The notes under the pieces were generated by a model. The model had not been told where the DNA came from and made no database searches. It worked only from the letters and a program-made list of their open reading frames with translations. A stretch of DNA of 64,000 bases from Microbulbifer agarilyticus (GTDB lineage Bacteria; Pseudomonadota; Gammaproteobacteria; Pseudomonadales; Cellvibrionaceae). The stretch lies in the NCBI RefSeq assembly GCF_001999945.1, contig NZ_CP019650.1, positions 2,356,001 to 2,420,000 of the forward strand. Direction: 5' to 3'. Below, one piece after another: positions 17,628-25,824 of this stretch; position 1 is the stretch's first letter, and each line of letters opens with the position of its first letter. The translations under genes were made by a program, and so were the position numbers.

Positions 17628-18526
17628 TAGAAACGCTCCCAGCCGCGCAAAGGCTCGCGAATTTGATTGGCAGGCACCTGTGCAGCAAACGTATCGGCAA
17701 TATCCGCCCGGGTCGCAAACCAGACGCCATCTTGGGCACGGGCGTACTTCAGGAATTCATCGAGTGCGCCGATACGCCCTGGCCGCCCGATAATGCGTAA
17801 ATGCAGTCCCAGCGACATCATGCGCGTTTGCTCTGCACCCTCCTGTAACAGGGTATCCAGTGTGCGGCAGGCATAGTCCAGCCAGGCATCCGGGGTAAGT
17901 GACGGAGCCGTCCAGAATTTCATGTCGTTGGAATCAATGGCATAGGGCAATACCAACATCGGGTCGTCAGTGCCTTGCACCGGCGCCCAGAAAGGCGCGT
18001 CGGCACTGTAGTCGTCCATGTGGTAATCGAAGCCCTCTTCCTGCAGCAAGCGACGGGTGTTGTCTGTGTGCAGGTAGCGGCTCAGCCAACCGCGGGGGCG
18101 CTGTCCGGTAGTCTCGGAGATGGAGGTAATGGCATTGCGGATAAAGGCTCTCTCCTCATCCTCGTCCATGGCAAACTGATGCTGCCAGCGATAACCGTGG
18201 CTACAGACTTCGTGCGCGCCTTCGCGAATACACTGGGCAATCTGTGGCGCCCGCTCAAGGGCCACCGCCGCCGCACAAAAAGTTGCCGGTACCTGGTAGC
18301 GCTCCAGCAATGCCTGTATGCGCGGCCAACCCTCGCGGATGCCGTATTCGTAGTTGCTTTCATTGGCATGGGCACGAATGGGCTTGCGCGGGGCAACCCC
18401 CAGCTCGTCCACGGGCTCCGGGCCCCGGTCCCCATCGAGCAGCGTGCTCTCTGAACCTTCCTCAACGTTAACGACAATCGACAGTGCCAACCGTGCACTG
18501 TCCGGCCAGGCTACTTGCTTGCTCAT
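17627..18526 (-). CDS. PuuE-like (allantoinase-type) polysaccharide deacetylase-fold hydrolase
   Basis: The ATG at 18526 gives 299 residues; an in-frame TTG six bases earlier is possible. It keeps the PuuE signatures 'SIVVNVEEGSES' near the N-terminus and 'CSHGYRWQHQ' mid-protein, which in PuuE sit around the active site of a cofactor-free or metal-light cyclic amide hydrolase. PuuE opens the hydantoin ring of allantoin. Here, with no purine genes around, a cyclic imide or lactam such as a maleimide or pyrrolinone ring is a plausible substrate (inference). Two more divergent relatives lie at 22253 and 23209. Confidence 0.82.
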   Translation of the reverse strand: MSKQVAWPDSARLALSIVVNVEEGSESTLLDGDRGPEPVDELGVAPRKPIRAHANESNYEYGIREGWPRIQALLERYQVPATFCAAAVALERAPQIAQCIREGAHEVCSHGYRWQHQFAMDEDEERAFIRNAITSISETTGQRPRGWLSRYLHTDNTRRLLQEEGFDYHMDDYSADAPFWAPVQGTDDPMLVLPYAIDSNDMKFWTAPSLTPDAWLDYACRTLDTLLQEGAEQTRMMSLGLHLRIIGRPGRIGALDEFLKYARAQDGVWFATRADIADTFAAQVPANQIREPLRGWERF

Positions 18527-18550
18527 ACCCAATAATCTCTCACAAGCGGA

Positions 18551-19402
18551 TCAGTGATATTCCTCACCGCCGGAGACATTCATCGCCTCCCCGGTGATAT
18601 AGGAAGCTTCGTCTGAACACAGGAAGGCACAGGCTTTGGCGATATCTTCCTGCAACCCCGGACGCCCCAGTGGAATACGCGCACGCATATCTTCCATGTA
18701 GCGGTCGTGTCCCTTCCCGGTGACTTCGGAAAAGTGCGCGTTTTGCCAGGCTCCGAGGCCGGTAGTTACATGGTTCGGGCAGATGGTATTTACCGTAATC
18801 CCCTCGGGACCCAGCTCCAGGGCAGCAGAACGCGTGAGCCCGACCATTCCATGTTTTGATGCGGTATAGGCAGCGGCATGGGCAAAGCCGGATTTGGAGG
18901 CCTGACTGCCGATGTTGATGATTCGACCACCGCGCCCCTGTCGCAACATAACTTCTGCGGCGTACTTGATGCCGAGAAACGTACCGCGCAGATTGACGCC
19001 CAGCACGGCATCCCACTTGTCTACGGCCATTTCAACGATGGGTTCCATCAGGTAGCCAATGCCGGCGTTGTTGACCCAGATATCCAGACTGCCGAAATGC
19101 CCGAGGGCAAATTCCGCTGCAGACTGCACTTCCTGGGGCTCCAGCACGTTGCAGGAAAAGGTGGCAACCTCACCACCGGCATCGCGAATTTCACGGGCGA
19201 TCTCTTCCATTTCCGCCGTGGTTCCAACCGCGTTTTCCGGCAGGTTCTCGCCCTGCCCGCGGCCGATATCCGTCAGTACCACTTTGACGCCTTCCGCTGC
19301 CAGGCGCCGCGCCATTGCTTCGCCCAACCCCTTGCGACGACCGGCTCCCGTAATCACGGCAACCTTGCCTTTCAGCTCCGGATACTTGCCCAATGCTTCC
19401 AT
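18551..19402 (-). CDS. Short-chain dehydrogenase/reductase
   Basis: A 283-residue classical SDR: cofactor motif 'ITGAGRRKGLGEAMA', 'NNAG' and the catalytic Ser/Tyr/Lys in 'NIGSQAS' and 'YTASK', with a C-terminal 'YITGEAMNVSGGEEYH'. It oxidises or reduces a hydroxy/keto group using NAD(P). A GGAG ribosome binding site supports the start. It is the second gene of the operon led by the RedY-like protein. SDRs annotated beside RedY/HapK-like proteins are common, but the substrate is unknown. Confidence 0.9.
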   Translation of the reverse strand: MEALGKYPELKGKVAVITGAGRRKGLGEAMARRLAAEGVKVVLTDIGRGQGENLPENAVGTTAEMEEIAREIRDAGGEVATFSCNVLEPQEVQSAAEFALGHFGSLDIWVNNAGIGYLMEPIVEMAVDKWDAVLGVNLRGTFLGIKYAAEVMLRQGRGGRIINIGSQASKSGFAHAAAYTASKHGMVGLTRSAALELGPEGITVNTICPNHVTTGLGAWQNAHFSEVTGKGHDRYMEDMRARIPLGRPGLQEDIAKACAFLCSDEASYITGEAMNVSGGEEYH

Positions 19403-19427
19403 CTGCCACGCTCTCCGTTGTCGTTGA

Positions 19428-19739
19428 TCAAATAGATTCGGTCAAAATGAATTGCGGATTGTCGGCAAACTGCTGGAACTCCGCCGCAACGCGCTGCATC
19501 GTCTCGCTGGACACATCCGCCCCCAGCTTTTCCATATCGTTTACTTCGAGCAGTTCGACGTATTGGTACGGGGCGGGCGCATCGGCGCCGAGCAGGCCGG
19601 TGGTACGCAGTACAGAGAATTGATTGACCGATGCCAGATCGCGCACCGTGGGTAAATCGGTAGTGTTAGCCCACTGCTCGTAATCGGACGGATTAACACC
19701 GGGTTTGAGGTTAAACAGCACAACGATCATGGTAGCCAT
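19428..19739 (-). CDS. RedY/HapK-like small protein (dimeric alpha/beta barrel)
   Basis: 103 residues: 'MIVVLFNLKPGVNPSDYEQWA' then 'LPTVRDLASVNQFSVLRTTGLLG' and 'APAPYQYVELLEVNDM', the pattern of the RedY/HapK family. The family is named after genes in clusters for the tripyrrole prodigiosins and probably adopts a ferredoxin-like dimeric barrel fold. The biochemical role is not settled. As the first gene behind the 19794-19811 operator-like element it leads the operon running to the Rieske oxygenase, which fits a pathway acting on pyrrole-containing compounds. Confidence 0.78.
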   Translation of the reverse strand: MATMIVVLFNLKPGVNPSDYEQWANTTDLPTVRDLASVNQFSVLRTTGLLGADAPAPYQYVELLEVNDMEKLGADVSSETMQRVAAEFQQFADNPQFILTESI

Positions 19740-19793
19740 GGCAGGCGCTCCGACGGTTAAGTGAATGTCACCAACATCCTATTCTTGAGATAT

Positions 19794-19811
19794 TGTTATG
19801 TCAATATAACA
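19794..19811. promoter_or_regulatory. Candidate regulon operator upstream of the RedY-like operon
   Basis: TGTTATGTCAATATAACA is a near-perfect palindrome, 55 bp upstream of the RedY-like start, and one of the best matches to the shared 18-bp element. The rest of the 232-bp gap (19740-19971) shows no gene. Confidence 0.65.
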
Positions 19812-19971
19812 TTTGATGCGCCAGAGACCCCGTAAGTACACATTTCAGGCATCTGGGAATTCGCCCTTTCGCACCGAGAAATCGAATCGCGAGCCCCAAA
19901 CCGCGAGGCCACCAAAAAGGGAATACCCCACCCACGGACAAACACCGTCGCAGGTGCGATAAACAATACAA

Positions 19972-20643
19972 TCAGGCCTTGGCAGCTAGCCCTTCTGCGA
20001 ATTTGCGGTAGGCCAACGCCATTTCCTGCAAGGTCTCACTGATGGCATCCACGGCGTTGACCTTCTGCCACCAGGCGGAAAGCGCAGGAAACGCTGCGAG
20101 CGGTGCATCCACCCCCACTACCGGGGACAGCTCCTCCAGGTAGCGTATGGTGGGCGCCAACGCCAAATCGCCCAGGTTCAGCGCGCGCTCACTGCCAAAG
20201 TCCGCCATCAAGCGCTCACCTTTCGCCAACTCAGCGTGGAGACCTTTTGCCATTTCCTCTCGATCGACATTGCCTCCGGACATCACCGCCCGAAACAGCG
20301 GGAACAAGGCATTCACCGCCAGATGCAGGTCTGCATAGCGCGCCAACATGCGCATTTGCGCCCGTTCAAGCGGCGATTCAGGGAGCAGCGCACTGCCACC
20401 GCTTACCGATGTTTCCGCGAGAAACTCCATAATCGCCCAGCTCTCGGCAATCGCCTCCCCGCTTTCCAACTCAAGAACCGGCAACTTGCCCAGCGGAAAC
20501 CGCTCGTAAAAGGCCTCAGTCCGCAGCGGCACGGGCGGCGGCAACACTTCAACAGGCAGGCTATCCAGCCGCGCCTGCATGCGCACACGCGTGGCGTAAG
20601 GAGAGTGCGGGAGGCTGAACAGCTTCATGGATGAGAGCTTCAT
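19972..20643 (-). CDS. Glutathione S-transferase family protein
   Basis: 223 residues with a thioredoxin-like N-terminal domain ('KLFSLPHSPYATRVRM', 'LPVLELESGEAIAESWAIMEFLAE') and an all-helical C-terminal domain. The 'SPYATRV' site resembles zeta/beta-type GSTs such as maleylacetoacetate isomerase relatives, in which a Ser or Cys activates glutathione. It may isomerise a maleyl compound or detoxify an intermediate. AAGGA lies upstream of the ATG at 20643. It is downstream of a membrane protein gene on the same strand (45 bp). Confidence 0.85.
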   Translation of the reverse strand: MKLSSMKLFSLPHSPYATRVRMQARLDSLPVEVLPPPVPLRTEAFYERFPLGKLPVLELESGEAIAESWAIMEFLAETSVSGGSALLPESPLERAQMRMLARYADLHLAVNALFPLFRAVMSGGNVDREEMAKGLHAELAKGERLMADFGSERALNLGDLALAPTIRYLEELSPVVGVDAPLAAFPALSAWWQKVNAVDAISETLQEMALAYRKFAEGLAAKA

Positions 20644-20688
20644 GAGTGATTTCCTTGGGTGACTTCCTTAGGTAGCGCCTTGCTGAAT

Positions 20689-21354
20689 TCAATAAATGAG
20701 GTGCAAGCCATAGGCTGCGTTTGCCAGCAGCCCCAGCCAAATCAGATAGACAAATGGTCGACAGGAGGCGATAGAACCATGAATGATCTGGTTGACAGAC
20801 TCACTGCTATCACCGGCCATCAACTTGCCCCAAGCAGCGCCAAACGCCACCAGGCGCATACGAATCAGCAAACCACACAGCACCAGCAAGGCAAAAATAC
20901 CCAGCTTGATCGCCAGCCAATCCGCCGCGAGGATGAAATTGGTTGCCAGTGCGTAGCCTGCGAGCCCCAACAGGCCCACGATCAGGACTACACGCAGGTA
21001 AAAGTCGAGACGGGTCAATACAGGAATAAAGGGTTTGCCGTGAGCGAAATGCAGGGTTGCGACCAACGCAAACCACGCGAGACACAGCCCCCACGCCAGC
21101 CACAGCCAGAACGGAGCCACTGCCCATTGCCCGGACATATACGCCAGCTGCAACCCAAGAGGCAGGATAATTGGCATACAGAAGCGCGGCCCCTGGTCAC
21201 ACCCCATCATGATGGTAAGTGCCGTACTCCGCGCCTGCGGGGAAAGGTCCGACCGGGTGACGTAGCGACTTGCGTAAAAAGTACCCAAATCACCACCAAG
21301 CCAATAAACAAAGCACAGGTTGTGCAGCAACTTTACAAACAGATAAGCACTCAT
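20689..21354 (-). CDS. Integral membrane protein of unknown function
   Basis: 221 residues with about six hydrophobic helices. The first carries 'KLLHNLCFVYWLGGDLGTFYASR', with a His and Asp in a helix-start context similar to CopD/HemJ-like and DUF2269-like membrane proteins, some of which bind haem or copper. A second His lies in 'ATLHFAHGKPF'. No function can be assigned. It is divergent from the hydrolase operon at 21563 and shares its direction with the GST gene. Confidence 0.65.
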   Translation of the reverse strand: MSAYLFVKLLHNLCFVYWLGGDLGTFYASRYVTRSDLSPQARSTALTIMMGCDQGPRFCMPIILPLGLQLAYMSGQWAVAPFWLWLAWGLCLAWFALVATLHFAHGKPFIPVLTRLDFYLRVVLIVGLLGLAGYALATNFILAADWLAIKLGIFALLVLCGLLIRMRLVAFGAAWGKLMAGDSSESVNQIIHGSIASCRPFVYLIWLGLLANAAYGLHLIY

Positions 21355-21472
21355 AGGGATCGCTTCTTATTGGTTTTCCCTCACCATACCGCAAGAAAAC
21401 CCCCGCGCATTGCTATAAGTCAAAACCCAGGGGCCGACGGATTGCTAACATCCTCCAATATGACGCCGTACG

Positions 21473-21512
21473 CCGAACTATGAGCGCTCGGCCCGAACTA
21501 TGAGCGCTCAGC
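21473..21512. repeat. Tandem 20-bp repeat with GAGCGCTC core
   Basis: Two adjacent 20-bp units beginning CCGAACTATGAGCGCTC differ at one base. Each contains the 8-bp palindrome GAGCGCTC. They lie in the divergent gap 21355-21562, 51 bp before the isochorismatase start, so they could be paired regulator sites. Confidence 0.6.
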
Positions 21513-21562
21513 GCCCGTCACAGGATGACAGTCTCCCACTCAGCACATTGCAGGTATTCGCT

Positions 21563-22234
21563 ATGGAAACCACAACGAAAACAGCCAAAGAAATCTACCT
21601 GGAAGTGAAAGCCAACCCCGCCCGCAAGCGCTTTGGTTTCGGCCGCAAGGCCGCACTCGTGAATGTGGACCCACAAAAGGCCTATACGCGCACCGACCTG
21701 TTCAAAACTGCGTACGAGACCGACCCCAATCAGATGCACTACACCAATGAACTGGCCAAAAGCTTTCGCGCCAAGGGCTGGCCGGTCATCTGGACTCATG
21801 TGGCCTATATGGAGTCCGGCGAGGATGCCGGCATCTGGGGTACGCGCACCGACACCCCGGACTCCCTGCAAAATATCAAATTCGACTCCACCCGAACCGA
21901 GTTCGATGATCGGCTGGAGATAGACCGCCAGCGCGATGTCATTTACTGCAAGAAAATGCCCAGCGCCTTTTTTGAAACCCAGCTGCAATCCCTGCTGGTG
22001 TGGCATCAGGTCGACACCGTGATCATTACCGGTGGCTCCACTTCCGGGTGCATCCGCGCAACCGCGGTAGACAGCCTTTCCCGCGGTTACCGCACCATCG
22101 TTCCGGAAGAGTGTGTAGCGGACAAGCACGAGAGCTACCACTTCGCCAACCTCACCGATTTGTCGCTCAAGTATGCCGATGTGGTGGATGTGGCAGAGGT
22201 GTTCCAGTGGCTGGAAAACGGCAACAACGAATAA
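21563..22234 (+). CDS. Isochorismatase-family cysteine hydrolase (amidase type)
   Basis: The ATG at 21563 ('METTTKTAKEIY') gives 223 residues; an upstream in-frame ATG at 21500 falls inside a tandem repeat and is less likely. The catalytic triad of the family is visible: D36 ('VNVDPQ'), K131 ('CKKMPSAFF') and C163 ('STSGCIRAT'), including the cis-peptide-type 'GGSTSGC' segment. Relatives such as N-carbamoylsarcosine and maleamate amidohydrolases release ammonia from small amides. It is the first gene of a + strand operon with two deacetylase-fold hydrolases, consistent with ring opening followed by amide hydrolysis. Confidence 0.87.
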   Translation: METTTKTAKEIYLEVKANPARKRFGFGRKAALVNVDPQKAYTRTDLFKTAYETDPNQMHYTNELAKSFRAKGWPVIWTHVAYMESGEDAGIWGTRTDTPDSLQNIKFDSTRTEFDDRLEIDRQRDVIYCKKMPSAFFETQLQSLLVWHQVDTVIITGGSTSGCIRATAVDSLSRGYRTIVPEECVADKHESYHFANLTDLSLKYADVVDVAEVFQWLENGNNE

Positions 22235-22252
22235 GTAATATCGAGGCTGACC

Positions 22253-23212
22253 ATGCGATCCGACCCCGGCTTCTACGACTACTGGCCCTATCACGAAAGA
22301 CCCAAGCTGCGCTGGCCGAACGGAGCGCGCGTAGCGTTCTGGGTAGCACCAAACATTGAGTTTTATGAGCTGAACCCGCCGGCAAACCCACACCGCAAAG
22401 CATGGCCACAACCCAGCCCTGCGGTGCCGGGATACAGCATTCGCGATTACGGCAACCGGGTCGGGCATATGCGGCAGATGGCCCTGCTCGACAAATATGG
22501 CATTCGCGGCTCCATCTCACTGTCTACCGCGCTGTGCGATCACCACCCGGAAATCATCGAGCTCTGCCGGGAGCGCAACTGGGAGTTCTTCAGCCACGGG
22601 ATTTACAACACCCGCTACACCTACGGCATGTCCAGCGAACAGGAACGGGACATGATTCGCGATTCCATGGAAACGATTCATCGGCACACCGGCCAGAAGT
22701 GCGCCGGATACCTGGCCCCAGCGCTTTCGCATTCGGAAGAGACTCTCGACCTGTTCGCGGAAACCGGTACAGAGCTGTTTGGCGATGAAGGTGGCTTTTA
22801 CACCTGCGACCTGTTCCACGATGACCAGCCCACGCCAATCAACTTGCGCAGCGGTAAGCGCTTCGTGTCGGTACCCTATTCGCTGGAAATGAACGACACC
22901 ATTGCCTACGTGGTCAACAAAGTGGAACCCCGCCGCTACGGGCAGATGCTGCGAGATAATTTTGATCGCCTTTACCAAGAAGGTGCGGAGAGTGGCACCG
23001 TGATGTGCATCCCCACGCACAATTACCAGGTAAGCTGCCCCCACCGCCTGCGCGCCTTTGAAGAAGCGCTCGAATACATCACCGGCCACTCCGACGTTTG
23101 GGTGACCACTGGTCGCGAAATTGCCGAATACTACCTGCAGAATTATTACGACACCGCGCGGGCAGACATCCAAGCAAAAAATGCGTCTGCGGCTCGAGAG
23201 GTACAGCCATGA
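22253..23212 (+). CDS. Polysaccharide deacetylase-fold hydrolase (divergent PuuE relative)
   Basis: 319 residues, cytosolic (no signal peptide). NodB-fold hallmarks: 'RVAFWVAPNIEFYELNPP' at the first strand, 'SIRDYGNRVGHMRQMALLDKYGI', 'FFSHGIYNTRYTYGM', and 'GYLAPALSHSEETLDLFAETG'. Strand 1 lacks the PuuE EEG triplet, so the active site differs from the enzyme at 17627. It probably hydrolyses a C-N bond in a non-sugar substrate. It is 18 bp after the isochorismatase gene, and its stop overlaps the next start by 4 bp. Confidence 0.82.
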   Translation: MRSDPGFYDYWPYHERPKLRWPNGARVAFWVAPNIEFYELNPPANPHRKAWPQPSPAVPGYSIRDYGNRVGHMRQMALLDKYGIRGSISLSTALCDHHPEIIELCRERNWEFFSHGIYNTRYTYGMSSEQERDMIRDSMETIHRHTGQKCAGYLAPALSHSEETLDLFAETGTELFGDEGGFYTCDLFHDDQPTPINLRSGKRFVSVPYSLEMNDTIAYVVNKVEPRRYGQMLRDNFDRLYQEGAESGTVMCIPTHNYQVSCPHRLRAFEEALEYITGHSDVWVTTGREIAEYYLQNYYDTARADIQAKNASAAREVQP

Positions 23213-24171
23213 GCGGAGAAAAGGCCATGAGTGATACGAAAGCCCTGCCCCCAGAGCACCTCCAATACCCCGAGCGTCACTACGGCATGGACCACGATCT
23301 CTACTCCTGGGAAATGCTGACTAATCGCAAACCGGTACACTGGCAGCAAGGAAAACTGGCGCTGTGGGTCAACGTCAGCCTGCAGTTTTTTCCGCTTAAT
23401 CAACGCGGCCTGCCATTTCCACCGGCCGGCGGCATGACCATGCCCTACCCCGACCTGCGCCATTTTTCCCTGCGAGACTATGGCAACCGAGTCGGTATCT
23501 ACCGCATTCTGCGCGCACTGGACAAATACAATATCAAGCCAACGTTTGCCGTGAACGGCGAACTGGTTCAACGCGCGCCGTACCTGCTTCACCTGCTGCG
23601 CGAACGCGGTGACGAAGTGATCGCCCACGGCTGGAATATGGACAGCCCCCACTACGGCGGGCAATCAAAAGGCGTGGAAAAAGAATTGATCTCCCGCACC
23701 CTGGGCTCCTTGCGCAAAGCCACTGGTCAGGAGGTCCGCGGCTGGCTGAGCCCCGGCAAAGTGCACAGCGAAAACACCCCCACCCTGCTAGCAGAACAGG
23801 GCTTTGAGTATTTTTGTGACTGGGTAAACGACGACATGCCCTACCGCTTCAACACCAACAGCGGTGCGCTATGGGCGATGCCTCTTTCGACAGAACTGGA
23901 AGACCAGTTCATATTGCGCAACAACCTGCACTCCGAAACCTCCTACGCAGAACAGATGGAAGATGCGTGCCGTTTTCTACTTTCTGAAGCGCAAACCCAG
24001 GGTGGCCGCATTCTGGCTCTCAACATCCACCCGTGGATGTTGGGGCAACCTCATCGAATTGCGTATCTTGAGCGCGCACTCGAATTTATTACCGCACAAC
24101 CGGGCGTATTTAGCGCTCCGGCACACTCCCTTCTGCAGCAACGTGAACAGGCAATTGCGCAGCCAGCCTAA
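23209..24171 (+). CDS. Polysaccharide deacetylase-fold hydrolase (divergent PuuE relative)
   Basis: The ATG at 23209 overlaps the stop of the previous gene in an ATGA arrangement, giving 320 residues. It is a paralogue of its neighbour: 'LALWVNVSLQFFPLNQRG', 'SLRDYGNRVGIYRILRALDKYNI', 'VIAHGWNMDSPHYGG' and 'GWLSPGKVHSENTPTLLAEQG'. The conserved 'RDYGNRVG' block marks this subfamily. Translation-coupled paralogues suggest a heteromeric enzyme or two closely related substrates. A further in-frame ATG (23227) is possible. Confidence 0.82.
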   Translation: MSGEKAMSDTKALPPEHLQYPERHYGMDHDLYSWEMLTNRKPVHWQQGKLALWVNVSLQFFPLNQRGLPFPPAGGMTMPYPDLRHFSLRDYGNRVGIYRILRALDKYNIKPTFAVNGELVQRAPYLLHLLRERGDEVIAHGWNMDSPHYGGQSKGVEKELISRTLGSLRKATGQEVRGWLSPGKVHSENTPTLLAEQGFEYFCDWVNDDMPYRFNTNSGALWAMPLSTELEDQFILRNNLHSETSYAEQMEDACRFLLSEAQTQGGRILALNIHPWMLGQPHRIAYLERALEFITAQPGVFSAPAHSLLQQREQAIAQPA

Positions 24172-24183
24172 GCGCTGGCTGCC

Positions 24184-24208
24184 ATTTGATATCAAATGAT
24201 ATATCATT
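24184..24208. promoter_or_regulatory. Overlapping double palindrome upstream of GntR gene
   Basis: Two perfect 14-bp palindromes overlap: ATTTGATATCAAAT (24184-24197) and AATGATATATCATT (24195-24208). They lie 33 bp before the GntR start and look like an autoregulatory operator. Confidence 0.65.
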
Positions 24209-24241
24209 AGCGCTTTTCGCCGGGCAGAAGGTCTCGATGTT

Positions 24242-25024
24242 ATGGATGCCATCAATACGCTTTTCAGCAAGCAGCAATTAGAATCGCTGTCGGAAGAGTC
24301 GCACTCCCCCCTGTATTTCCAGCTTTACACGCTGCTGAAGAATGCCATTTTAAATGGAACCCTTGAGCACGGTGACCAAATGCCTACGGAACTGCAGCTG
24401 GCGGAATCCTTCAGCGTATCCCGTATTACCGCCAAGCGCGCCATGGATGAGCTGGCCGCAGAGAGCTTGGTAGAACGCCGGCGCGGTAAAGGCACCCACG
24501 TCATTTATGAATATCAGCAACAGCCGGTAAAAGCGCCGCTGGTAGGTATGCTGCAAGAAATCGAAAGCATGGCGCGGCACTCCGAAGTTGAAGTGCGCAG
24601 CTGCGAATTCCTGCAGCCCTCCGCCGAAATTCGTGAGGAACTGGGCATCGAAACCGGTGACACCGCCCTGCTACTCGAGCGTACCCGCTCTCGTGACGGA
24701 GCGCCCTTTGGTTACTACGTCAGTTGGACCGCAGGACTGGGACAGAAAGTGACGGCCAAGCAGTTTGAGAAAACCCCGCGACTCGAAGTGTTCCGCAAGC
24801 AGGGTTTGGAAATTTCTCACGTAACCCAGACCCTGAGTGCCGAAGCCGCCACTCAGGAAAGCGCGCGCGAACTGGCAACCACCGTCGGCGCCCCACTGCT
24901 TAGCCTGACGCGACGCTCCTACGCAAAAGTGAATGGCCAGGAACAGCTGGTGGACCTGATGCACGTGCTTTACCACCCCGACCGCTTCCAATACCAGATG
25001 GACCTCAAAGCGGACGAGTTCTAA
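24242..25024 (+). CDS. GntR-family transcriptional regulator with UTRA domain (HutC subfamily)
   Basis: 260 residues. The N-terminal winged helix-turn-helix (about 22-90) has 'PLYFQLYTLLKNAILNGTLEHGDQMPTELQLAESFSVSRITAKRAMDEL...RRRGKGT', textbook GntR. The C-terminal UTRA ligand domain (about 105-250) has 'LLLERTRSRDGAPFGYYVSW' and 'LLSLTRRSYAKVNGQEQLVDLM'. Such proteins are usually repressors released by a pathway intermediate. The overlapping palindromes just upstream and the related elements across the window make it the likely master regulator of this catabolic region (inference). Confidence 0.92.
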   Translation: MDAINTLFSKQQLESLSEESHSPLYFQLYTLLKNAILNGTLEHGDQMPTELQLAESFSVSRITAKRAMDELAAESLVERRRGKGTHVIYEYQQQPVKAPLVGMLQEIESMARHSEVEVRSCEFLQPSAEIREELGIETGDTALLLERTRSRDGAPFGYYVSWTAGLGQKVTAKQFEKTPRLEVFRKQGLEISHVTQTLSAEAATQESARELATTVGAPLLSLTRRSYAKVNGQEQLVDLMHVLYHPDRFQYQMDLKADEF

Positions 25025-25074
25025 TCCCGACAAGAAATTTGTTTAGCGGGCTATGCTTTTATAGATAGGTTTTA

Positions 25075-25824
25075 TCAGGCATAGCCCCAAATTACCGCAC
25101 CCGGCCACTGCCCGCTGAAGTCTTGCAACTGTACCTGCCACTCTTTTTCACCCTGCACCCAGCAGTATTCCCGCAGCAAGCCATCGCACAGCAAGTATTC
25201 GGAACCATTTTCATACTGACCGCCGGAATAGCGATAGCGCTCAACCTGCTCGCTGCTAACCTCTTCCGACTCCCCTACTAATCCCCTTATTGATTGCCCT
25301 ACCGATTCCTGCCCCAAGTACTCCAACCTGCGACTGGAGACATCCGGCATAAACAGCTTGTCTCGCTGCCCCGGGTCCTGAATCCACGGCACTAGAATTT
25401 CTCCGCGCCCGCCAGCGGTAGCAAGTCCGGTAAGGAGCTGGCCCGCGAAAATCCGCATAAGTGGGAAGAAGTGCATTTCAGCCGCAGGAAAGCTTTGCGC
25501 TGGTGAGCCGGGGCGGCGATAACGATAGCGCGCGTTACTGGACCTACCTTGATTATCTGGCTCGCAGCGATAGGTCGCCAATGCGAGTGGTACGTCGCCA
25601 CCCTCACACCATTTCAGCAGCCCCCGCATACCGCCGGATTCATCGATCCTTACGCGGGCGCTTATGCGCAGAGACAGGGATGGCACCTCGCGCACACTGG
25701 AGATTTCATAGCCGCTACCAAACTGTCGCAGCTGCCATGTCTCCGCGAGTGGTACCGGCTTGCCGTCGCATTGATATTCATAGCGCCCAGCTGCCAGAGG
25801 AGAAGAAACGTCGTTCGGTATCAT
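25075..25824 (-). CDS. Protein of unknown function, probably beta-rich
   Basis: 249 residues, no signal peptide or membrane helix. I do not recognise a family. The sequence alternates short polar/hydrophobic strands rich in Arg, Tyr and Trp ('GRYEYQCDGKPVPLAETWQLRQFGSGYEISSVRE', a late 'RYRYSGGQYENGSEYLLCDG'), suggesting a beta-barrel or sandwich, perhaps ligand-binding like the calycin-type proteins at 49012 and 51361. Its start overlaps the stop of the nitrilase-family gene by 4 bp (ATGA), so it is made together with that enzyme. Confidence 0.7.
   Translation of the reverse strand: MIPNDVSSPLAAGRYEYQCDGKPVPLAETWQLRQFGSGYEISSVREVPSLSLRISARVRIDESGGMRGLLKWCEGGDVPLALATYRCEPDNQGRSSNARYRYRRPGSPAQSFPAAEMHFFPLMRIFAGQLLTGLATAGGRGEILVPWIQDPGQRDKLFMPDVSSRRLEYLGQESVGQSIRGLVGESEEVSSEQVERYRYSGGQYENGSEYLLCDGLLREYCWVQGEKEWQVQLQDFSGQWPGAVIWGYA

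Noticed and set aside
21500..21562. Upstream ATG for the isochorismatase gene
   Set aside because: It lies in the second unit of a tandem repeat and would add 21 residues with no family similarity; the ATG at 21563 gives the usual length.
17627..24171. Purine/allantoin degradation because of PuuE-like proteins
   Set aside because: No urate oxidase, allantoicase, ureidoglycolate or HIU hydrolase genes are present, and two of the three proteins lack the PuuE signature.
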